Source of the DNA: an uncultured Bacteroidales bacterium
GTDB taxonomy: Bacteria > Bacteroidota > Bacteroidia > Bacteroidales > UBA932
NCBI GenBank assembly: GCA_944326225.1
Contig: CALVDI010000008.1
Coordinates: 1 to 55,575 of the forward strand
Direction: 5' to 3'
DNA length: 55,575 bases
Shown: piece after piece, positions 24,190-33,333 of the stretch
Layout of the letters: every line of letters starts with the position of its first letter
Position numbering within the stretch: position 1 is the stretch's first letter
Translations under genes and position numbers: made by a program
Notes under the pieces: generated by a model
Seen by the model: only the letters and a program-made list of their open reading frames with translations
Databases searched by the model: none
What the model was told of the DNA's origin: nothing

Positions 24190-26601
24190 TCAAGACTGAT
24201 GATAATAGCCGTAACCGTACGAGTATCCGTAACTATATCCGTATCTGCCGCCCTTTGAGACAGTACCGTTAAGCACCATGCACAGGCCCGGATACCTGCC
24301 GTCCCTGAAGTCCGCCTCCAACTCGGGCAGCATACTGCGCTCAAGCAGCCCGGCCCTGACAATGAAGACAGTCCTGTCTGCCACCTTACTGATAATCTGG
24401 GTATCAGCTACTATATTGATCGGAGGGCAGTCTATGAAGATATAATCAAAGCTGTCTTTCAACACGTCGAACAGTTCCTTCAGCCTTCCGTCCTGAAGCA
24501 GTTCCGTCGGATTGGGAGGGATGGTTCCCACGGGCATCATCCACAGATTCTCATGTATATCAGTCCGGAACAGTATACGATCCATATCCGTCTCACGCCC
24601 GCTGAGCCAGTCACTGATACCGATAGAAGGAGAGTGCAGCAGCCTGCTGGCCGTAGCACGTCTCATATCTCCGTCTACCACCAGCACCTTCCGGCCCCGG
24701 ATAGCCAGGGAGACGGCCACATTGACAGTTACGAATGTCTTTCCGCTACCTGGATTGAATGATGTCGTCATGTACACATGGCCTGATGACGGGACGTGCA
24801 TGAACTCCAGATTGGTTCTCACAACCCTGAATGCCTCGTTGACAACATTACGGACCCCCTCCTTCACCACGACCTCAACATCATCGTTTTTCGCTCCGCG
24901 CCGGGTCAGGTTACGCAACCGGTATCTTATAGAGCTTTTCTTACCGTCACACATCGGAATCTCACCTATATACGGAACAGACATGCTTTCCAGGTCTTTC
25001 CTGCCGCGCAGTCTGGTATTGCCGTTCTCTTTCAGGAAGAAGACACCCATCGGAATTACGAGACCCAGGACAAATGCTATCAGAAGTATCTGCATCCTCG
25101 CCGGTGACGTGGGAGCGATGCTCCCTACAGGAGGCGTAATGAGTCTGGTGTTATACGCCGTAAACGCCTGAGAGAGCTCATTTTCCTCCCTCTTCTGCAG
25201 CAGGAACAGGTACAGTGATTCCTTCACCTTCTGCTGCCTCTCCACGGACAGCAGGTACTTGGCCTGGTCCGGCGTGGCTGCTATACGGTCGGTCGCCTTG
25301 GACTCCTGCTGGCGGAGAGACTCCATCTGGTTCTGCAGCATTACCGTGTAGTTTTCAAGCGAGGTCAGTATAGTCGCCCGCATGGACTGTAATGCCTGGT
25401 CTGCGTCCACGACAAGAGGATTGGAAGTGGAGCTGCTTGCCACCAGGTAATTACGTTCCAGCAGTTTGTTGTTATATTCCAGGATCTGTCCCTCTATACC
25501 GGTGCTCTCAATGCCGGTTCCGGCGGGCAGGAGCTCAAATGCGTTCTCCTCGCGGCTCATATAATCGGAGATGTACCTGACCATATACATGCGGTTACTC
25601 AGTTCGAGCAGCTTGACCTCGGTCTCGCTGCTCTGCTGGATGTAGAGGTCTGACGAGGCCTGAAGGTCAGGTATGAGGTTCTTGCTCTTGTAGGACGAGA
25701 TGTCCTCCTCCACCGCTCCGAGCTCGTGCTCTATGACGCGCAGGCGGTCATCGATGAACGCGGACGTGCTCACAGCTATCTGGTTCTTCGCCGACACCCA
25801 GCTCTCGTTATAGGCCGATATAAGAGTGTTGAGCACGTCGACGGCGCGCTGCACGGACACATCCTTCATCGAGAGACTCACGACTGTGGCCTCTTTCTGC
25901 AGCAGACTCACCGTAAGCTTCGACGAATAAGCTGTTGTTGCTCCGTAAAGTGTGCTCTTCGAGACTGTTATCTCCATACCGCTTCCTACTCTGTGGAAGA
26001 AGGCTGTCGGATTGACGACTATGCCTCCCAGCGGTGTCTCCACCGTCTCGCCTACCTTTCCCTGAACTACATCCTTGTACCTCACATTCTCCCCGTTAAG
26101 GACAGTCCGGAAATCATAAAGACTTACAGCCCCAGAAGTATCGACATACATGGTAAGAGACGCAGACTCTCCGTCGGTAAACTCATTCAAAGCCACCGTT
26201 ACAGGCAATGTGGATCCGTAAAGCACCTCATCATGAAAGCGTCCATCCGCCGAGTATGTCATGTCGAGGTGGAGACGCCTGACCACGTCCTGCATCAGTG
26301 CCGGAGAGCTCATGGCTATGATCTCGTTGTTGACGTTGGTGTTGCTCTGGAAAAGTCCCAGGTCTGCGAAACTCATCTCCGATGCTGAGATAGAGCCCCC
26401 CTTGTCGTTGTCCTCTATCAGCAGTGTTGCCGTGCGGGTATACACGGACGGAGTCCTGAGAAGGTACACCACCGCCAGTCCGATACATACTGCCAATGAA
26501 AGCAGGAACCACCTCCACTTGGAGAGGTACAGCAACATCAAATCCTTTATGTTCAGGCTATCTTCCTGACGGAAGCTCGCGTTTGTCTGATTCTCACTCA
26601 T
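24190..26601 (-). CDS. wzc: Wzc-like polysaccharide co-polymerase and tyrosine autokinase
   Basis: An 803-residue inner-membrane protein. It has a first span at about residues 33-52, a long periplasmic Wzz/coiled-coil region, and a second span near 505-530. The cytoplasmic BY-kinase domain has Walker A NPGSGKTFVTVN (near residue 615), Walker A' KVLVVDGDMRRA and Walker B DYIFIDCPP. The C-terminus is a tyrosine cluster (YGYSYGYSYGYGYY), the autophosphorylation site and target of the neighbouring PHP phosphatase. It couples Wzy polymerisation to export through Wza. The wza gene ends 12 nt upstream. Confidence 0.93.
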   Translation of the reverse strand: MSENQTNASFRQEDSLNIKDLMLLYLSKWRWFLLSLAVCIGLAVVYLLRTPSVYTRTATLLIEDNDKGGSISASEMSFADLGLFQSNTNVNNEIIAMSSPALMQDVVRRLHLDMTYSADGRFHDEVLYGSTLPVTVALNEFTDGESASLTMYVDTSGAVSLYDFRTVLNGENVRYKDVVQGKVGETVETPLGGIVVNPTAFFHRVGSGMEITVSKSTLYGATTAYSSKLTVSLLQKEATVVSLSMKDVSVQRAVDVLNTLISAYNESWVSAKNQIAVSTSAFIDDRLRVIEHELGAVEEDISSYKSKNLIPDLQASSDLYIQQSSETEVKLLELSNRMYMVRYISDYMSREENAFELLPAGTGIESTGIEGQILEYNNKLLERNYLVASSSTSNPLVVDADQALQSMRATILTSLENYTVMLQNQMESLRQQESKATDRIAATPDQAKYLLSVERQQKVKESLYLFLLQKREENELSQAFTAYNTRLITPPVGSIAPTSPARMQILLIAFVLGLVIPMGVFFLKENGNTRLRGRKDLESMSVPYIGEIPMCDGKKSSIRYRLRNLTRRGAKNDDVEVVVKEGVRNVVNEAFRVVRTNLEFMHVPSSGHVYMTTSFNPGSGKTFVTVNVAVSLAIRGRKVLVVDGDMRRATASRLLHSPSIGISDWLSGRETDMDRILFRTDIHENLWMMPVGTIPPNPTELLQDGRLKELFDVLKDSFDYIFIDCPPINIVADTQIISKVADRTVFIVRAGLLERSMLPELEADFRDGRYPGLCMVLNGTVSKGGRYGYSYGYSYGYGYYHQS

Positions 26602-26613
26602 AACTTCAAGGCA

Positions 26614-27429
26614 TTAATTGAAAATAAGTACTCCAAGGGACACCAGAAGCGAAGCCACTGATACCCAGAATGAAGATGACAGGAAGCTGTTGCCGTTGAC
26701 AGTGGCCTGATTGGCGCGCATCTTGTTTGGCTCCACGTAGATGAAATCGTTCTGTCTCAGGTAGAACACTGGCGATGACAGTACGTCCTCGGCAGACGTA
26801 AGGTTGACCTCGTATATCTTTTGCTCTCCGTTCTCCTCACGCATGACGGTCACATGCTCCCTGAGGCCGTAGATGGTAAGGTCCCCGGCCATGCTCAGAG
26901 CGTCGAAGATAGTGACCCTGTCCTTGTCTATGCTGTACCGGCCCGGCTTGTTCACCTCTCCGAGCACCGACACCGTCAGGTTCATGTACTCGATGGTCAC
27001 AACGGGGTCCTTTATAAGGTTGTTGGACACCAGCTGGTCCTTGATGTGGACGGCAGCCTCTTCTCTGGTCATACCGGCCAGATGAATCTTGCCGAGCACC
27101 GGGAAGTCTATGTCCCCGTTGCCGTCCAGGGTGTATCCCGTCAGATAACTGTTGCTGCCCAGCGAAGGATTGTCACTTCCGATGTATCTCTGGATCACCG
27201 GCAGGTTGAACAGCATCATCAGCTGCGGGTCGCGGCTGTTGACCAGAATCGATATCTTGTCCTCAGGGGCCAGCCTGATGGGCACCGGCTCAGGTATTAT
27301 GGCCAGTATGCTGTCCGACATTATATCCTGAAAATACGGCACCTGCTTGGCAACACTGCAGGAGCTCAGCATAACGACACCGATCAGGGCCGCTATCAAA
27401 ACGATAGGTATACTTCTTCTATGTATCAT
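26614..27429 (-). CDS. wza: Wza-like outer-membrane polysaccharide export lipoprotein
   Basis: A 271-residue lipoprotein. The signal peptide ends in the lipobox LSSC with Cys24 as the lipidated residue. The poly-export domain (about residues 50-130, RLAPEDKISILVNSRDP) is followed by SLBB-like repeats (VSVLGEVNKPGRYSIDKDRVTIFDAL). A hydrophobic C-terminal helix (SFWVSVASLLVSLGVLIF) would cross the outer membrane, as in Wza. It forms the secretion channel for the capsule. It stands directly after upxY, the normal second position in this type of locus. Confidence 0.92.
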   Translation of the reverse strand: MIHRRSIPIVLIAALIGVVMLSSCSVAKQVPYFQDIMSDSILAIIPEPVPIRLAPEDKISILVNSRDPQLMMLFNLPVIQRYIGSDNPSLGSNSYLTGYTLDGNGDIDFPVLGKIHLAGMTREEAAVHIKDQLVSNNLIKDPVVTIEYMNLTVSVLGEVNKPGRYSIDKDRVTIFDALSMAGDLTIYGLREHVTVMREENGEQKIYEVNLTSAEDVLSSPVFYLRQNDFIYVEPNKMRANQATVNGNSFLSSSFWVSVASLLVSLGVLIFN

Positions 27430-27447
27430 TGATTATTGATTTTTCGA

Positions 27448-28080
27448 TTACAAAATTTCCAGCAGGTCCGGTGTCACCTCCGCCATCGCTACTCCCAAGA
27501 TTCCTTTGAGCATGACCACTACCCTCTTCTTCCTTGCACCTTTCACCTTAATGAAGACCCCTTCGAATCCGTCAAACTGCCCACCTATGATACGTACAGG
27601 AGTCCCTTTGCGCAAGTCTATCTCTTCCGGCCGGATATATATAAGGTGCTCGTTATACGTATTGGTTACGGCTATAAACTGCTCCATGTCTCTGTCCGGA
27701 ACGTTGACAGGAACATTTTTACCGTTATCCGGCCTGGTCAGCCACTGCAGCCATGTGATTTCCTGCTTTATACGATAGATATGGGTTTTCGTTCCATGCA
27801 CGAAGATCAAATTGTGCACAGCGGGGCGCAATTCTCTGACCATAGCCCCGGACCTCTTGCGGACGGGCTGATTGCGCATAGGGACAAAACATTCTATACC
27901 GCAGCTGTCCAATATTGCCTTGGCCTTGAGCTCTCTCCTGTACGGTGCGCTCATAGCCCACCACAATGACTTTTCTGCGGACTGACTATCACTCTGGCTC
28001 CTCAAACCAGTTACAAACTGTTGAGTTCCAATCAATTGCCCCATTTTATCCGACAATCTGTCTTCCATAGTATGCACCAT
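27448..28080 (-). CDS. upxY: UpxY-family transcription antiterminator (NusG-like)
   Basis: About 210 residues from ATG 28080 (or 28068, MEDRLSD). The NusG N-terminal domain is visible as WWAMSAPYRRELKAKAILDS with IECFVPM and HNLIFVHG. A C-terminal KOW domain (GTPVRIIGGQFDGFEGVFIK) follows. UpxY proteins bind RNA polymerase at the start of their own capsule operon and prevent premature termination in the leader, so it should be needed to transcribe the long operon behind it. No upxZ gene, the usual partner that inhibits other UpxY proteins, follows. A longer reading to 28239 would place the start upstream of the promoter and I reject it. Confidence 0.9.
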   Translation of the reverse strand: MVHTMEDRLSDKMGQLIGTQQFVTGLRSQSDSQSAEKSLWWAMSAPYRRELKAKAILDSCGIECFVPMRNQPVRKRSGAMVRELRPAVHNLIFVHGTKTHIYRIKQEITWLQWLTRPDNGKNVPVNVPDRDMEQFIAVTNTYNEHLIYIRPEEIDLRKGTPVRIIGGQFDGFEGVFIKVKGARKKRVVVMLKGILGVAMAEVTPDLLEIL

Positions 28081-28106
28081 AATATGCTTTTGGCACATTT
28101 TGATGG

Positions 28107-28114
28107 CAAAGATA
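28107..28114 (-). promoter_or_regulatory. -7 element of the capsule operon promoter
   Basis: Minus-strand TATCTTTG, a perfect TAnnTTTG, 26 nt before the ATG at 28080. A -33-like ATTG lies 22 nt upstream. This leaves only a short leader before upxY, so any antitermination target must lie within or after that gene. Confidence 0.6.
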
Positions 28115-28264
28115 AAAGATATTCTTCTATTAAAGACAATCATTTTACAATTGTTGATATTTTTTAGCATGCCGATTCCGGCGGGCTGAGGCATTACCAG
28201 TATAACAATCTGATTAAAAGCACTCTGATGGAGCAACATATCACCTTAATAAAAAGTGCGGCCA

Positions 28265-28357
28265 GTGTTACACCCTGTCAAAAAGTCCTGTGTTAAAAAG
28301 TTGTCGATTTATATCAAACGGTTTTATTGCCCTGACAGGGGCGCTTGCTTATAACAC
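28265..28357. repeat. Split inverted repeat in the 315-nt capsule/ompA intergenic region
   Basis: The gap 28240-28554 contains nested inverted repeats: GTGTTA (28265-28270) with TAACAC (28352-28357), and inside it CCCTGTCA (28273-28280) with TGACAGGG (28333-28340), around a 52-nt AT-rich core. The right arm is itself palindromic (CCCTGACAGGG). Arms this short and imperfect could be a regulator site or a small invertible segment. The core lacks a convincing TAnnTTTG, so a phase-variable promoter is not established. Confidence 0.4.
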
Positions 28358-28462
28358 CTATATATATTAAGCATGTGCTTTAGTACCGGACATACCTTAA
28401 ACTCATACCCGGGATTTATCGTGGTCTGTCGCGGCCTGTCTACAGTCCATGATAAACGGCAT

Positions 28463-28482
28463 TGCTTTTTCATAAAAAAGCA
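28463..28482. repeat. Short perfect palindrome upstream of the OmpA-family gene
   Basis: TGCTTTTT and AAAAAGCA flank a 4-nt loop (CATA). It sits about 25 nt upstream of a plus-strand -7 element and could be an operator or a weak bidirectional terminator. Confidence 0.4.
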
Positions 28483-28504
28483 TACTGCCTCAGATTATTT
28501 TTAC

Positions 28505-28512
28505 TATTTTTG
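28505..28512 (+). promoter_or_regulatory. -7 element for the OmpA-family gene
   Basis: TATTTTTG on the plus strand, a perfect TAnnTTTG, 42 nt before the ATG at 28555. No good -33 TTTG is present at the usual distance. Confidence 0.5.
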
Positions 28513-28554
28513 TCAAAGTTTATGGAGACTAAATTTTAAACTAAAAAGGGTAAT

Positions 28555-29796
28555 ATGAAAAAGTTTTATCTTACAACTTTTGTGCTCGTTTTTCTTCTTT
28601 CTGCTCTGTCACTTAGAGCTGGCGACGGCAAGGACACTTTGAATGCCGAGATTTCACCTTATCCCAGTTTTAAGGGATTCGTGACCAATAAATTCTGGGA
28701 CAATTGGGAGATTTCACTCAACTTCGGAACAGGCTTCTCTGTTTACAGCAGCAACAACCAGGGCGCTTGGGGAGACCGCTTCGGTGTAAACGGTGAGTTC
28801 TCCGTTGCGAAATGGCTGCATCCCGTAGTGGGTGTCAGGGCCGGACTGCAAGGCGGAAATTTCAATACCGTCCGCGGTGAGGATAAGATCAAATGGCCTT
28901 TCCTCTACGGGCACGTAGACGCCATGCTTAATATGTCAAACTGGATTAGCGGCTACAAGGAGAACAGAGTTTACTACGCTGTGCTTTTCGCCGGTATGGG
29001 ACTGTACGGCAGTAATTTCACCGATGCGTCCAAGACAGCTTCCGGCACGATGAGCGCACCTGCCAACTTCGCTTTCACAGCCGGTCTGACCAACAAGTTC
29101 CGAGTATCTCCCAGCGTGGATATCAACCTGGAACTGAGAGGCATACTCGGTATGTCCAGTCTTAATCCCGTTTCTTACTCTGGAAGAGGACGCTTCCTCG
29201 GCAACGGAGACATCTCTGTCGGTGTGACATACCGTTTCGGCAAGAGAGACTTCCAGCGCGGTGCCGCAGGCTACACTCTTGAAGACATCAACACCTTGAA
29301 GAGGGAAGCTGAGGAAGCCGCATTGAACGCTCAGCAAAAAGAAAGCAATCTGGAGACACAGATTACTGAAGCTCAGGAAAATGCAGCCATGGCACAGCAG
29401 CGCGCCGACAATGCCGAAAAAGAACTGGAAAAGGCTAACAAGTCTCTTGACGAGCTGCGCAGTCAGCAGGCCCTTGATGCCGCCACACCGGAGGAGATGG
29501 TCTTCTTTGATTTCGGCATGGCAGTCCTTACACCTGCGGATCAGATCCGTCTGACCGTTCTTGCCGACCAGATCAAGAAAGGTCCTCAGGACTATGTCTA
29601 CACCATTACAGGCTATGCGGATTTCAATACTGGAACACAGGACAGAAATACAGCGTTATCCGTAAAACGGGCAAAGACAGTCTATGACTTCCTGATATCT
29701 CTCGGAGTGCCCGCCGAACAGCTTGCATACAGCGGCACTGACAGGAACAGCCAGCCGTTCAGCGGAGAAGGCAACCAGACTGTCATCATAAGATAG
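28555..29796 (+). CDS. OmpA-family outer-membrane protein
   Basis: A 413-residue protein. A signal peptide (residues 1-22, ending LSLRAG) leads into a beta-barrel-like region of alternating hydrophobic residues (about 25-235, e.g. WEISLNFGTGFSVY and GDISVGVTYRFGKR). A charged coiled coil follows (about 245-305, LKREAEEAALNAQQKE), then a C-terminal OmpA peptidoglycan-binding domain (MVFFDFGMAVLTPADQIRL, and RNTALSVKRAKTVYDFLISL with the conserved Arg). It would tie the outer membrane to the cell wall. It is monocistronic, with its own -7 element and a strong terminator at 29828. It is transcribed divergently from the capsule operon. Confidence 0.9.
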   Translation: MKKFYLTTFVLVFLLSALSLRAGDGKDTLNAEISPYPSFKGFVTNKFWDNWEISLNFGTGFSVYSSNNQGAWGDRFGVNGEFSVAKWLHPVVGVRAGLQGGNFNTVRGEDKIKWPFLYGHVDAMLNMSNWISGYKENRVYYAVLFAGMGLYGSNFTDASKTASGTMSAPANFAFTAGLTNKFRVSPSVDINLELRGILGMSSLNPVSYSGRGRFLGNGDISVGVTYRFGKRDFQRGAAGYTLEDINTLKREAEEAALNAQQKESNLETQITEAQENAAMAQQRADNAEKELEKANKSLDELRSQQALDAATPEEMVFFDFGMAVLTPADQIRLTVLADQIKKGPQDYVYTITGYADFNTGTQDRNTALSVKRAKTVYDFLISLGVPAEQLAYSGTDRNSQPFSGEGNQTVIIR

Positions 29797-29827
29797 CATA
29801 ATCTCCGATTGTTACCATTGTATCCCC

Positions 29828-29864
29828 AAAAAGCCGACATGAAGTCACATTCTGTCGGCTTTTT
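29828..29864 (+). terminator. Intrinsic terminator after the OmpA-family gene
   Basis: A perfect 12-bp stem, AAAAAGCCGACA paired with TGTCGGCTTTTT across a 13-nt loop, ending in a T-tract, 32 nt after the stop codon. The A/T flanks make it usable from either strand. Confidence 0.9.
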
Positions 29865-29892
29865 CATTTATGGTCATGATGGAAATTTTAAC

Positions 29893-29900
29893 TATATTTG
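29893..29900 (+). promoter_or_regulatory. -7 element of the DUF4384-like/caspase operon
   Basis: TATATTTG, a perfect TAnnTTTG, 18 nt before the ATG at 29919. Its position decides the start of the next gene, because a start at 29898 would lie inside the promoter. Confidence 0.65.
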
Positions 29901-29918
29901 CCTACTGAATTTGCAACT

Positions 29919-30719
29919 ATGAAGTACACATTGAGACTTTCAGCCATAATATCCATTATGTGCTTGACTTTCATTCAGGTAAGTGCATCGCCCGACAGTA
30001 AGCGTGTCAAAGGAATTATCGGACGCTGTGAGATTACACGCCATATTACTCAGGAGCAGGCCGAGCAGAAAGCTCTTGAAGACGCTAAGACCAATGCCAT
30101 GAGGGCAGCCGGTGTTCCTGAACAGCTCTGGTCGGTAACAGGCCTTATCAGCGAGGATGACGGAAGTGAATTCAGTCAGGTGTTGTCCCGTATGACGACT
30201 CTTGCCGTAGACGGATTCATTACTGTCAGAGAGGCTGTCTACAGCGAGGAGATGATAAACGGCAGACGGTATGCAGTCGCCACCATTGACGCCGATGTAA
30301 GGAAAGGAAGTGGAATAGACCCCACTTTCGCCCTTGACATAAAAGGTATTGATGCCGTATATGAGGAAGGGGAGACCATGACATTTACAACCCGGATCTA
30401 CGGTCATGACGCATATCTGAAGATTTTCTGGTTCAGTAAGAATGAAGGAGCACTGGTCTATCCCAGCGATTATGAGGCTGACAGACTTTTCAAAAAAGAT
30501 TTCGATTATACTTTCCCCATCAACCCGGCAATCGAATATGTCATGGACAAACTTGAGGGCAATGGCAGATTCATGACACTCAATTTTATCGCCGTCGCCA
30601 CGAAAAAAGATATACCTTTTCTTGAGAAAGAGATCACATTCGACACAGTCCTCCACTGGATCTACTCAATTCCTGCGGACGAAAGGGCAGCATACAGAGA
30701 ATCAATCCTAATACAATAG
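29919..30719 (+). CDS. Secreted protein with a DUF4384-like domain
   Basis: 266 residues from MKYTLRL. A signal peptide (about 1-23, ending QVSAS) indicates export. Residues 30-130 resemble LPP20-type domains that begin with repeated assembly of helix and strand (EQAEQKALEDAKTNAMRAAG, then GRRYAVATIDADV). The later part (GIDAVYEEGETMTFTTRIYG, then AYLKIFWFSKNEGALVYPS) has the pattern of DUF4384, a domain commonly found beside or fused to caspase-like peptidases. The next gene, 3 nt downstream, encodes such a peptidase, so the two form an operon and probably act together in the periplasm or at the surface. The exact function is unknown. Confidence 0.7.
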   Translation: MKYTLRLSAIISIMCLTFIQVSASPDSKRVKGIIGRCEITRHITQEQAEQKALEDAKTNAMRAAGVPEQLWSVTGLISEDDGSEFSQVLSRMTTLAVDGFITVREAVYSEEMINGRRYAVATIDADVRKGSGIDPTFALDIKGIDAVYEEGETMTFTTRIYGHDAYLKIFWFSKNEGALVYPSDYEADRLFKKDFDYTFPINPAIEYVMDKLEGNGRFMTLNFIAVATKKDIPFLEKEITFDTVLHWIYSIPADERAAYRESILIQ

Positions 30720-30722
30720 CAT

Positions 30723-33332
30723 ATGAGACTTTTTCACAGCATACTGACAATAACCGCACTCCTTATCTCAAGTACGACATCCTTTGCCCAGAGCGGACTG
30801 CACAAAAACTCATCGACTTTCAAATGGGTACGCACTGTACACAGTCAGAATTTCAAACCGTTCTCCGAAGGCCTGGCTGCATTCTATGATGCAGGCGGAT
30901 GGGGATATGAGGACAAAGAAGGCAATATAGTCATCCCGGCAGATTTCGAAGAAGCCGGAGACTTCAACAACTCCCTGGCCATAGTCAAGATGAACGGCAA
31001 ATGGGGAGTCATCGACAAGACGGGAAAGCGGATATTCGAATGCATCTACGACAACATCGAACCTTTTTCTGACAATACGGCTCTGGCCCGCATAGGCAAT
31101 GTCAGCTACTACCTGTATTCTGACGGAAATAGCCGGGCTCTTCCCCAGGAACTTACATTCTATTCCTACCAATACGGTCTTGCAAGGATAAAAAAACAAG
31201 TAAAAGGCCAAGACAAATACGGATACATTGACATCAGCGGCCAGTTCATCATGGACCCGATGTTCGATGCAGCCACTGACTTCTTCGGCAATACGGCTTT
31301 TGTAACATTCAAGGGAAAGGCTTTCCATATCAACAGGCAGGGCCGGAGACAGAGACTGAGTTTCCCCATCAATCCCGACAATCAGACTCAGTTCATCCCG
31401 GACGGAAGCGGATTCATAGAACAGGCCGGGAAATACATTTTCGTCAAGTACGAGTACGGCGATTACTTTCTGCAGCCGGTAAGATACGACATGATATCTG
31501 AGTTCCATGAAGGCCGGGCACTGGTTCGCGACGAACAAGGGAAACTTATGTATCTCAACTCATTCGGAACTCCTGTCCTCACTCTTCCCGAAGAATGCAC
31601 GGCTGCCGGGGATTTCTGCGAGGGAAAGGCGTGGGTATGTTATAACGGCAAATACGGTTACATAGACAAGGCCGGAGAGATCATAATAGACACGATATTC
31701 TCATATACTTCCGACTTCAATGACGGGATCGCATATGTATCTTTCCAAGGCCGCAACGGTCTCATACGAGCTGCACAAAAGGAAGAGACCTATCCAGACA
31801 TGAGGATTGAGGATGTTCTGCTGTCTGATGCAAGCGGCAACGCAGAGATTGAATCAGGTGAAGAGTTCAATATTGATGTCTTACTGAAAAATTACGGCAA
31901 GGACACAGTAAAGGGCATAGATATCATCATGACAGGCAAGTCCGGCATGCCGACCGGATTCACTTACTCCGGCAACACCATACATGTGGACAGGCTGCAA
32001 CCGGACGGCATGACAAAAGTGACATTCAAAGGGATAGCCGGCATGGACATATCATCAGGGACAGTAGACCTGAACTTCAAGGCCATTGCTGACAACCAGC
32101 TTTTATCCGACAACATGTCATTGACTTTCACTGCTATCGGCATCAAACAGTGCAATCCCGTACTGGCTTCCTACTGGTTTCACACGACAGACCACTCTCC
32201 CATCCTGCCCGGAGACAACGCAGTCATCGAGCTGTCCGTGATGAATGACGGGCCGGACATAGCCAAGGATGTCAGAGTCAATCTGATGTGGCCCGAAGGT
32301 ACTATGGCTGTAGACACGACTGTCCTTATAGGAGACATCTTTCCCGGTGAGACCAAGAGTACTACCAGAAATTTCATAATTGATACCACAGCTCTATCTT
32401 CCGGCCAGTATTCCGTAGTTGCGACCCTGGCCGAGTTCACAGGGAAACATTCCGACATCAAATATCTTCTGTTCGAAACAGGAAAGATGAACACCAATAC
32501 CAAACTTATCGGAGAGACAGCCTTTAATACGGACGATGTATCCGGAAGTATCCTGGATTCATCATCTGAACTCCTTGCCGGACTTTCTCTGATAAGGACT
32601 CCTGACCAGGACAAATATGCCCTCATCATCGGCAACGAGGACTACAGTTCATTCAAGCAGCAGACTCTTTACGAACCCAATGTGGACTTCGCAGTCAGCG
32701 ATGCGGAAGCTTTCTGCGAATATGCCAAGAATATCATCGGAGTGCCTGAAAGCAACATCATACTGCTCAAGAACGCAACGTACTCCCAGATGAAATTCAA
32801 TCTGAGCAAATTGGCGAAGATAGCTGAAATCAATCCGAAAACGCTTCTTTACGTTTATTATGCCGGACACGGCCAAGTAGACGGAACTACCAAGGAAAGC
32901 TATCTTATCCCGGTCGATGTCAGTACGACTTCTCCTTCCGAGGGTATCCGGCTTGAAGACATGTACGCCACCATCAGCAAAAGCGGATGCAGGAGAGCCA
33001 TCGTATTTCTCGACGCATGCTACAGCGGCATAGGCCGCGGCATCGTGATTAGGCCCAAGCAGACCCCTGTCAGCGGCAATATGGTAGTGATGACCGCATC
33101 CTCATCCACACAAAGATCCATGCCGTACGAAGAAAAGAGACACGGGATGTTCACATACTTCCTGTTGAAGGAACTCAGGGACACCAACGGAGATATACCT
33201 ATCGGAGACCTTTTCGAAGCCGTAAAGGCACAGGTTCAGTACAATTCCATCTGGATCAACAATTCAGAACAGACACCTGAACTCATCTCCGGCCCCGGTA
33301 TAGAAGAGGACTGGAAGCTCTGGACCCTGTAA
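30723..33332 (+). CDS. Secreted WG-repeat, Ig-like and caspase-like (C14) protein
   Basis: An 869-residue protein. A signal peptide (1-22, ending TSFAQ) is followed by WG/KWG-type repeats over about residues 40-355 (e.g. GWGYEDKEGNIVIPADFEE, KWGVIDKTGKRIFE, KYGYIDKAGEIIIDTIF). Next come one or two CARDB-like Ig modules (about 360-600, with NAEIESGEEFNIDVLLKNYG). A C-terminal caspase fold starts at about residue 628 (KYALIIGNEDY) and holds the catalytic dyad His716 (YYAGHGQ) and Cys766 (FLDACYSG). Both catalytic residues are present, so it should be an active cysteine peptidase outside the cytoplasm. Substrate and trigger are unknown. It ends 1 nt from the stop of recQ on the other strand. Confidence 0.85.
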   Translation: MRLFHSILTITALLISSTTSFAQSGLHKNSSTFKWVRTVHSQNFKPFSEGLAAFYDAGGWGYEDKEGNIVIPADFEEAGDFNNSLAIVKMNGKWGVIDKTGKRIFECIYDNIEPFSDNTALARIGNVSYYLYSDGNSRALPQELTFYSYQYGLARIKKQVKGQDKYGYIDISGQFIMDPMFDAATDFFGNTAFVTFKGKAFHINRQGRRQRLSFPINPDNQTQFIPDGSGFIEQAGKYIFVKYEYGDYFLQPVRYDMISEFHEGRALVRDEQGKLMYLNSFGTPVLTLPEECTAAGDFCEGKAWVCYNGKYGYIDKAGEIIIDTIFSYTSDFNDGIAYVSFQGRNGLIRAAQKEETYPDMRIEDVLLSDASGNAEIESGEEFNIDVLLKNYGKDTVKGIDIIMTGKSGMPTGFTYSGNTIHVDRLQPDGMTKVTFKGIAGMDISSGTVDLNFKAIADNQLLSDNMSLTFTAIGIKQCNPVLASYWFHTTDHSPILPGDNAVIELSVMNDGPDIAKDVRVNLMWPEGTMAVDTTVLIGDIFPGETKSTTRNFIIDTTALSSGQYSVVATLAEFTGKHSDIKYLLFETGKMNTNTKLIGETAFNTDDVSGSILDSSSELLAGLSLIRTPDQDKYALIIGNEDYSSFKQQTLYEPNVDFAVSDAEAFCEYAKNIIGVPESNIILLKNATYSQMKFNLSKLAKIAEINPKTLLYVYYAGHGQVDGTTKESYLIPVDVSTTSPSEGIRLEDMYATISKSGCRRAIVFLDACYSGIGRGIVIRPKQTPVSGNMVVMTASSSTQRSMPYEEKRHGMFTYFLLKELRDTNGDIPIGDLFEAVKAQVQYNSIWINNSEQTPELISGPGIEEDWKLWTL

Positions 33333-33333
33333 G

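Noticed and set aside
28265-28357. An established invertible (phase-variable) capsule promoter
   Set aside because: Arms are only 6-8 bp each and the core has no clear promoter; kept only as a question to test.
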